This document shows positions 57,060 to 64,000 of a stretch of 64,000 nucleotides of DNA, one piece after another. Within the stretch, counting starts at the first letter, position 1, and every line of letters begins with the position of its first letter. Origin of the DNA: Adiantum capillus-veneris (taxonomy: Eukaryota; Streptophyta; Polypodiopsida; Polypodiales; Pteridaceae); NCBI GenBank assembly GCA_014529385.2, contig CM043967.1, positions 126,705,182-126,769,181 of the forward strand, in the 5' to 3' direction. A model generated the notes under the pieces. The model saw only the letters and a list, made by a program, of their open reading frames with translations. It was not told where the DNA came from and did no database searches. A program made the translations under genes and the position numbers.

Positions 57060-57689
57060 GCCCTAAGGACATGATTAGTCCACAAAGGGGAGTAAGCCCA
57101 AAGCTTTGCGGAAAGCTTCAAGCTTCTCACGAGACAATGCCTTTGTGAAAAGATCTGCAAGGTTGTCCTGTGTTGGCACATAAGCCAAGCTGATCTCTCC
57201 TGTCCAGAGCCTCTCCTTGACATAGTGGTAATGCACCTCAATGTGCTTTGTATTAGCATGAAAAACCGGGTTCCTCGCAACTGCCAATGCGCTCTGACTG
57301 TCAGTGTAGATAGTGTTGGCAGTGTCCTGTCCAACACCCAAATCAGCCATAAGGCGTCTGAGCCATACACACTCGACCGTAGTTGTGAAGACTGCCCTAT
57401 ACTCAGCCTCACAACTCGAACTGGCCACAGTAGGTTGCTTCTTTCTCAACCATGATATACATGAATTGCCAAGCATGAAACAAAAACCAATTGTGGACAC
57501 TCTCGTGTCAAAACAAACAGCCCAATCTGAGTCCCAAAAAGCATGTAAGTCTGTCGGTAATGATCCCCCCTTGGGATAAAACAAGCCAACATGTAAAGTG
57601 CCACTAAGGTAGCAAAAAATCCTCTTGACAGCCTACCAATGCTTAGACCCTGTGCTATGCATAAATCTGCTGACCTATGAGACTGCAAA
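57060..57689 (-). pseudogene. Element E RNase H
   Basis: The minus-strand frame from about 57584 shows the copia RNase H signature: F-W-D-S-D-W-A (first Asp), I-S-W-L-R-K-K-Q, S-S-S-C-E-A-E-Y-R-A (Glu), I-Y-T-D-S-Q-S-A-L (Asp), H-I-E-V-H-Y-H-Y-V-K-E and A-D-L-F-T-K-A-L. It is in the same frame as RT, separated by stops at 57690 and nearby. It ends with a stop at about 57075, shortly before the LTR. Confidence 0.93.
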
Positions 57690-59360
57690 CTAAATATCTG
57701 GCCTCGTGTTGCATACATAAATGAGGAAGCCAACAGCAATTTGATAAAGAGTGGCATCAGCAGGATTGCCAGCATCATGTAGACTCAACTTCAAACCTAT
57801 TTCCATGGGAGTGGCAATAGGTTTGCAATCCTCAAGTCCAAACTTACATAGCAATGTCTCTATGTAACTTTTCTGACACAAAGCAATACCACCATCACAC
57901 TGCTTAAACTGTATACCCAAGTAATGATGCAACAGCCCCAAATCTTTCATTTTGAAAGTAGCATTCAAATCAGCCTTAATTTCAGTAATATGTCTCTCAT
58001 TTGGTCCAGTGATCAGCAAATCATCAACATAAAGAACCACAATGAGAAGTACATCATTCTCACGCTTAACATACAATGTGCTTTTTGTTGGACTGTTACG
58101 AAAGCCTTGTTTGACCAAATGAGTGTCAACTTTCTCATACCAAGCACGAGGAAATTGCTTCAACCCATACAAAGACTTGTTACATTTGTGCACTTTGTCC
58201 TCTTGTCCTTTTATGAAAAAACCGCGAGGCTGCGTTACATAAACTTCCTCAAATATGTCACCATTCAAGAAAGCAGTAACAATGTTTGATTGATGTACAT
58301 CCCAACCAAAACGAGCTGCCAATGCACATAGAAAACGCACAGTAGTCCTACGACAAGTGGGAGCAAAAGTCTCTTCATAATCTATGCCTTTTTGCTGTGC
58401 ATAACCCTTTGCAACAAGTCGAGTCTTATGGCGATCAATCTCACCATCCGGCTTGCATTTCAACTTGTAAACCCACTTCGTACCAATGGCCTCTTTGCCA
58501 GGAGGAGGATCACATAAAGTCCATGTGTCATTTTCTATGAGTGCATCATATTCTGGTTGCATGGCAGCCATCCAATTTTCTGAATTCTGTGCTTCATCAA
58601 AAGATAGATGCTCCTCAACATCATGTAAACTAGACACAGCCAAAGCATAACAATCTGATGCATAAGATGCATGGAGAGAGCCTGAACGAGTACGACGAGA
58701 CAAAGGTGCATCCAATTTACTGTCACGCAAAGTGTGCACCAGCCATTTTGGCATACCTCTAGTCTGCTCATTTTCAGCCCTTTCCTCATCAAGTACATCA
58801 TGTACATCTGCATCAGTAATGGGCTAATCTATAACATTTTTAGAAACCCCCATAGGCTGTACATTTGCCTCATTGGAACTTACATTCGTATTTCCACCAC
58901 TGAAAAGAGGCAACAAAGTGTCATAAATTTCCTGTGACCTTACATTACTGTCTCTAGTACATGACAGCAAGGGCTGAACAGAATCTTCCACAAACACTAC
59001 ATCCCATGAAATCAAAATACGTTTTGTTTGCGGATGATACAACCTGTAACCTTTGTTTTCAACACTATAACCAACAAAAATACATATGACAGCCTTATCA
59101 TCCAATTTTTTTGCGCTGCACTTGTGGCACCAAAGCATATGCCAAACAACCAAAAACGGGCATGTTCTCAATAGAAGGCTTTCTATCATGCCATGCTTCA
59201 TATGGAGTAATAGACTGCAAAGCCTTCGTAGGACACCTATTAAGTACATAAGTGGCACACATGATGGCCTCAAGCTAAAAAGAATGCGGCAAAGCTTGAC
59301 TTTTGACCATACATCGTGCCATTTCCGTCGGTGACCTGTTTTTTCTCTCAGCAACACCAT
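57690..59360 (-). pseudogene. Element E integrase C-terminus and reverse transcriptase
   Basis: One frame with a single TAG at 58824-58826. The first part has F-V-G-Y-S-V-E-N-K-G-Y-R-L-Y, the copia integrase C-terminal motif. RT follows: N-D-T-W-T-L, G-T-K-W-V-Y-K-L-K, R-L-V-A-K-G-Y-A-Q-Q, D-Y-E-E-T-F-A-P, A-F-L-N-G-D-I-F-E-E-V-Y, and the catalytic Y-V-D-D at 58020-58031, then K-M-K-D-L-G and Y-L-G-I-Q. The triad residues are intact. The RT frame of 354 codons is the longest undamaged RT in the window. It ends at T-R-P-D-I followed by a stop. Confidence 0.95.
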
Positions 59361-61326
59361 TTTGCTGAGGTGTATAAGGCACTGTACATTGGTGTTTTAT
59401 CCCATGACTAGCCAGAAATGCATTAAATTCATGAGACATATACTCCCCCCCTTGACCAGAACGGAGGGTGCCCATAGTACATTTCGAGACATTTTCAGCC
59501 ATAGCCAAAAATTGTTTGAAGCACATAAAAACTTCGGACTTCGCTTTAAGCGGAAATACCCATGCATGCCTGGAGTAATCATCAATGAAAGTCACGACGT
59601 ACAGGTAATTGCCCAAGGACGGAGTTTGCATGGGCCCACAAACATCACTATGCACAACTTGCAACCTGCATGTGGCCCGAACTGAACCATCCTTTGGAAA
59701 CTTAGAACGCTGCATCTTACCCAAAATATAGCCTTCACAAACATGTTTGACAGGTGCTTCAAGAGGCAGAAAACTAGCAAAATTCGGATGACCAAAACGT
59801 GCATGCCAAAGTTTTCCATCTGAAATAGCCCTTGAATCTACAACAGCATTTGCAAAATTTTGTCCACACTTGTCACACAAAGTGAGCTTATACAGCCCAC
59901 GGCACAAAAGGCCAGATACAACAATTTTATCACCAAAACTGAGATCATGAACTGTACATCTGTCATACACAAATTTGACTACAAGTTCAAGTCTAGCAAG
60001 TGCAGATACAAACAAAAGATTCTTCTTGATCCCAGGTACATAAAGTGCATCAACAAGTGTGAAGGAACTGCCATTAGCAGCAGTGAGCACAATCTTTCCA
60101 ACACCCTGAACTGGATAAGAGGCATTGTTCGTACAAGTGATAGAATTCCCATGAGAGACAGACTCAAGAGAGGTAAATAATTCATGATGTGAGGTAATGT
60201 TCTTTGTAGCACCATTGTCAAAATACCACAACTGTGAATCTGCAGCAACTAACAAGCATGCATCATGAACAGCAGGATTGTAAGTGCACCCTACGCTAAA
60301 AGCCCATTCTGCATCAACATCAGCATTACAGTCTCCTTTTACAGAAGACTCAACAATGGCTGCATTTGTAGTGGAACCAGCATTTGCAGTGGAACCACCC
60401 TCTTTCTTCTTAGCCTCTTTTGCCTTCAGCTTAGGACACTTCTTGATCAAGTGATCATTAGCTCTACAATAATGGCAACGCATCTTCTTTTTGCCCTTAT
60501 CACCAAGATTTCCATACGAAGTATTGCCAGCAGAAGCATTAGGAACAATATTTTTGCCACTCGTAGCAGAACCATAAGAAGTGGCTGCATTGTTGTTACC
60601 ACCCTTTCTTTGAGAAGCAATAAAAGCCTGTTCAATTGCATGCTGCCTAGTCCTATTTTTTCTGGAAAGTGACTCTTGCAACAGCAATGTGCATAATGCA
60701 TCAAATATGACAACTTCAGGATTTCCTTGGGTCATAAGTCTCCAAGTACTAGCAAAAGTCTGGTAAGAATCGGGTAAGGCATCAAGAACAGTCTTCACCA
60801 GGAAATTTTCTGAAATGACTTCACCTGCAGAAATGAGTTGCTCATTGATATCCTTGACACTAGCAAGGAAAGTGTCCATATCATCTTCCTCATGCATAAT
60901 CTTTGACTCCAGCTCTTTACGCAGGAAAGCAATTTTAGCCTCATTGCGACTTGCATAAAGACCTGCTAGAATATCCCAAGCCTGTTTTGCATATTTTGTT
61001 GAACGGATGTGAGAAACAATGGTGCGCTTCACAGACAACGCAATCAATGCATGAGCCTGCGCATCCTTAACATCCCAACGAGCCTGTTCTGCCATAGGCA
61101 AAACAACTCTAACAGCAGCAATCCTTGCAGCAAGACCTGCAACATCCTCAACATCGCCTACATCCTCAGAACCAGGACGTACATCAATGCCCTGCACAAT
61201 ATTCCAGACGCCCTTTGACACAAGAACGTGTTGCATCATATAAGCCCACATAGGGTAAGTGTCCCCATCCAACCTGTCCTCAACACCAAACATCTTGAAC
61301 ACATCTATGTTGTTGTTGTCAGCCAT
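59275..61326 (-). pseudogene. Element E Gag, protease and integrase
   Basis: The start is chosen at 61326 (M-A-D-N-N-N), inside a slightly longer open frame from 61389 whose first 21 residues look untranslated. Gag carries a UBN2-like helical core and the zinc knuckle CHYCRANDHLIKKC (about 60436-60480). Protease has W-Y-F-D-N-G-A-T, where Asn replaces the usual Ser/Thr (about 60205). Integrase has L-W-H-A-R-F-G-H, H-S-D-V-C-G-P-M (first Asp), L-R-S-G-Q-G-G-E-Y, where the second catalytic Asp is lost (S-D-N-G-G expected), and G-V-A-E-R-K-N-R (Glu). The frame then shifts by one near 59280-59360 into the RT frame. Confidence 0.94.
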
Positions 61327-61675
61327 GGTAAATGCTGCACCTGATGTGAAAACTGCCCGAAAATAGGAGAAACGGAGCGAGAACAACACGTGCTATATAG
61401 CACAAACCGTAGAAGACTATAAGGAACCTGTTATGCAGAAAACAGTACTGATAGAAATTCTGCACAAAATGACGAAATTGCCTGTGCAAATCTGTCTGTA
61501 GTGGAAACGGAGGCTGAAATGAGCCCAAATCAAAAATATGAGCAGAACAAGCTCTAAGAGCTTTCCCAAAGTATTTGTCGACTTGCGAACTCTCGCCAAA
61601 GCTCACTGAAATCGAAGAAAGTGAGTAGGCATGTACTGGAGCAGCTGGTGACTAAGCCCGAGAGGACACAACCTG

Positions 61676-61687
61676 TTCTGATACCAA
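61676..61687 (-). promoter_or_regulatory. Element E primer-binding site (tRNA-Met)
   Basis: On the minus strand TTGGTATCAGAACAGG follows directly after the 5' LTR end. TGGTATCAGA is complementary to the 3' end of initiator tRNA-Met. Confidence 0.9.
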
Positions 61688-61688
61688 T

Positions 61689-61875
61689 TGTTGGAATTAG
61701 GGTTGCAGAGAAACACGCATAGCTTGGAGAAGACGAAGGAAGCTCAAGGCACACAATAGAGAGTGTATTACTTAGTGTGTAATGGAAAGATAGATAGCCC
61801 TAGAGTGATGGGCGTATATACAATGCACGAGAGAAAAAACCTCACACACATCACTACCACATGTATATGGTCACA
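61689..61875 (-). repeat. Element E 5' LTR (187 bp)
   Basis: Aligned with 56774-56999; a few substitutions and one block deletion. TATATAC near 61815 may be the TATA region. Confidence 0.9.
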
Positions 61876-61880
61876 CTGTG

Positions 61881-62850
61881 CGTGTTCTATATAATTTTTC
61901 ATAGCTTAGAGTTGATGTTCACGTCATTGTCAAAATAGATCAATCACATTAGCAGACTTTTCAAGTTTAAATTTTTTGTAAAACAATGGATATAGAGCCT
62001 ATATTAGCAAGACTTAAGCTAGGGGTTGATATTCAAAATTCTATTATGTGTTTGGATAATGTATTTGTTACTAGTTTCTCTTCTTTCCACAGGTAAAAAT
62101 TTAAATTTTTGCACTTCTTGGGGCAAAATAAGGCAACGAATCCTTCCATATTGATGATAGGTCCTTTCTTTTGATCTCATATGAATAGTCTAAATTATTT
62201 ACATATGTACAATTTGTAAACCTGGAAGACAGGAAACCCCAGTTTTAGTTGCAAGCAAGTGAGATAACTCGCGTTAATGGCTGAAAGTCGCCCCATTTTA
62301 TTATTTGATTTCAACGAAGACAGGTAGTGAGTGATCTTGGTGTTGTACTTTTGATATCTTTATTAAGCTCACTCTTAGCTTAGGCTATGGTTATGACTAG
62401 GCATTCCCTACCATTTGGAGTGAGTGTCACTCATTAATGAATCTCTACCTTGCATCCCAAGTCTAATCATCAACTTACCCTACCTTCATTTCACAGATGG
62501 GCCATGTTTTCTTTCAGTTATCACACGTATATTGACCCCACAATTTTACGTTACAATTTTGTTAGTCATTGGGATATATTCATGTTAAATCCAATGTTTT
62601 ACACACATTTTTTGCTACCAAATATGTAAACGGTTGCATAATTTCATTTAATTTTATTTTGAAGTAGATCGTACGGTTGATTATTGCGAAATCTCCCCTC
62701 ACACTACAATATTGCAATTTTGTGTGCTTATTTTGTGGAAGTGTAATTATGAATATTGGAATTGTTTTTACAACAAACGCAACAAAAATCATCTTTCATC
62801 TTCAAGAAATTTCGTCAAGGCAGCTTCAATATAGGCTTCCCGCATAGAAT
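61881..62850. other. AT-rich spacer right of the copia element
   Basis: No coding region or repeat recognised on either strand. Confidence 0.5.
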
Positions 62851-62854
62851 GACA

Positions 62855-62990
62855 ACGACTTTGTCGTACACCCTTTAGGGCAGCACAACAACTTTTGGCT
62901 TACACCCTATAGGGCAGTGCAACAACTTTTGGCTTACACCCTATAGCGTAGCGTAGCAACTTTTGGCTTACACCCTATAGGGCAAGGAAA
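62855..62990. repeat. 34-bp tandem repeat, four units
   Basis: CAACTTTTGGCTTACACCCT starts at 62889, 62923 and 62957, and each unit ends with a TATAGGGCA-type segment. A diverged first unit (CGACTTTGTCGTACACCCTT) starts at about 62856. The period is 34 bp. Confidence 0.9.
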
Positions 62991-63166
62991 TTTTCTTCTT
63001 TCTTTTCTCTCTCTCTCACAACAAAGTCTCCTCTCTCTATGTATCAAATATGGCCCATCAACATACCTCTCTCTAGCATCTCTCTTTCACTCTCTCAAAT
63101 GCTGAGGGAATAGGCTACTCTATTCTCTTAGCCTATCTCTCTTTTTCTCATTCAAATAGAGAGGTT

Positions 63167-64000
<834 letters not shown>

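Larger units (their letters stand above)
56774..61875 (-). mobile_element. Element E: nearly complete Ty1/copia retrotransposon (5.1 kb), inactivated
   Basis: The short LTRs (56774-56999 and 61689-61875) start TGTTGGAATTA and end GTAACA / GTCACA. The flanking 5-mers CTCTG (56769-56773) and CTGTG (61876-61880) are a probable target duplication with one change. On the minus strand the order is LTR, tRNA-Met primer site, gag, protease, integrase, RT, RNase H, LTR, which is the copia order with integrase before RT. One frameshift (about 59280-59360), stops at 58824-58826, 57690-57692 and further ones before RNase H make it inactive, but most of the frame is still readable, so it is fairly young. 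Confidence 0.94.

Overview
The window reads as intergenic, repeat-dense nuclear DNA of a land plant with a large genome. The evidence is Ty3/gypsy and Ty1/copia LTR retrotransposons of plant type, primer-binding sites matching plant tRNA-Asp and tRNA-Met, a dual-RNase-H (Tat-lineage) gypsy relic, very long (CT/GA)n microsatellites, and a plant-type dUTPase relic. The species cannot be told from the sequence; a fern, gymnosperm or other large-genome plant would all fit. No intact host gene was found. Every protein-coding stretch carries frameshifts or stops and is called a pseudogene or element relic.

Most of the window is one nested stack. A minus-strand Tat-lineage gypsy relic (D; halves at 2435-3331 and 48077-51593) was split at the codon of its first integrase catalytic Asp by an LTR element C (3337-48076, LTRs about 2.15 kb). 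C was then hit by at least five insertions. (i) Element A, a 20.6-kb gypsy element (3449-24086, 5-bp target duplication AGTAG), lies in C's left LTR. (ii, iii) Two 1.34-kb TTAA-flanked DNA elements in opposite orientation (26587-27922 and 28851-30189) lie in C's internal region. (iv) Element B, a 10.5-kb gag/protease-only LTR element (30877-41386, duplication GATGG), lies at the start of C's right LTR. (v) A 4.5-kb DNA-transposon-like insertion (41873-46376, 8-bp repeat GTGTGTGA) carries a broken dUTPase copy and lies in C's right LTR. D's RNase H region holds a further insertion of about 1.8 kb.

Element A is the most unusual part. Besides gag, protease, RT, RNase H remnant and integrase, it has a second retropepsin-like domain fused after the integrase, a C-terminal tail with W-I-P-K motifs, 5.7 kb of non-coding DNA, and a roughly 1,000-codon sense reading region with a long coiled coil just before the polypurine tract. 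A 20-bp palindrome with an ACGCGT centre occurs three times in its 5' leader. It occurs four more times, at exactly 285-bp spacing, upstream of the 3' reading region. Half-sites lie in both LTRs. A and B share an unusual Gag N-terminal module built from repeated (Y/F)xDxxGxxY motifs, a degenerate second zinc knuckle, and a duplicated protease-like region. This suggests one family with an autonomous and a non-autonomous member.

To the right of the stack lie an orphan copia-type LTR with a tRNA-Met primer site (51604-52084), a plus-strand Tat-like RNase H/integrase relic (52660-54120), microsatellite-rich spacer, and a nearly complete minus-strand Ty1/copia element (56774-61875). A 34-bp tandem repeat and a 111-bp CT tract lie near the right end. 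All coordinates and similarities were read by eye, so boundaries of diverged repeats are approximate.
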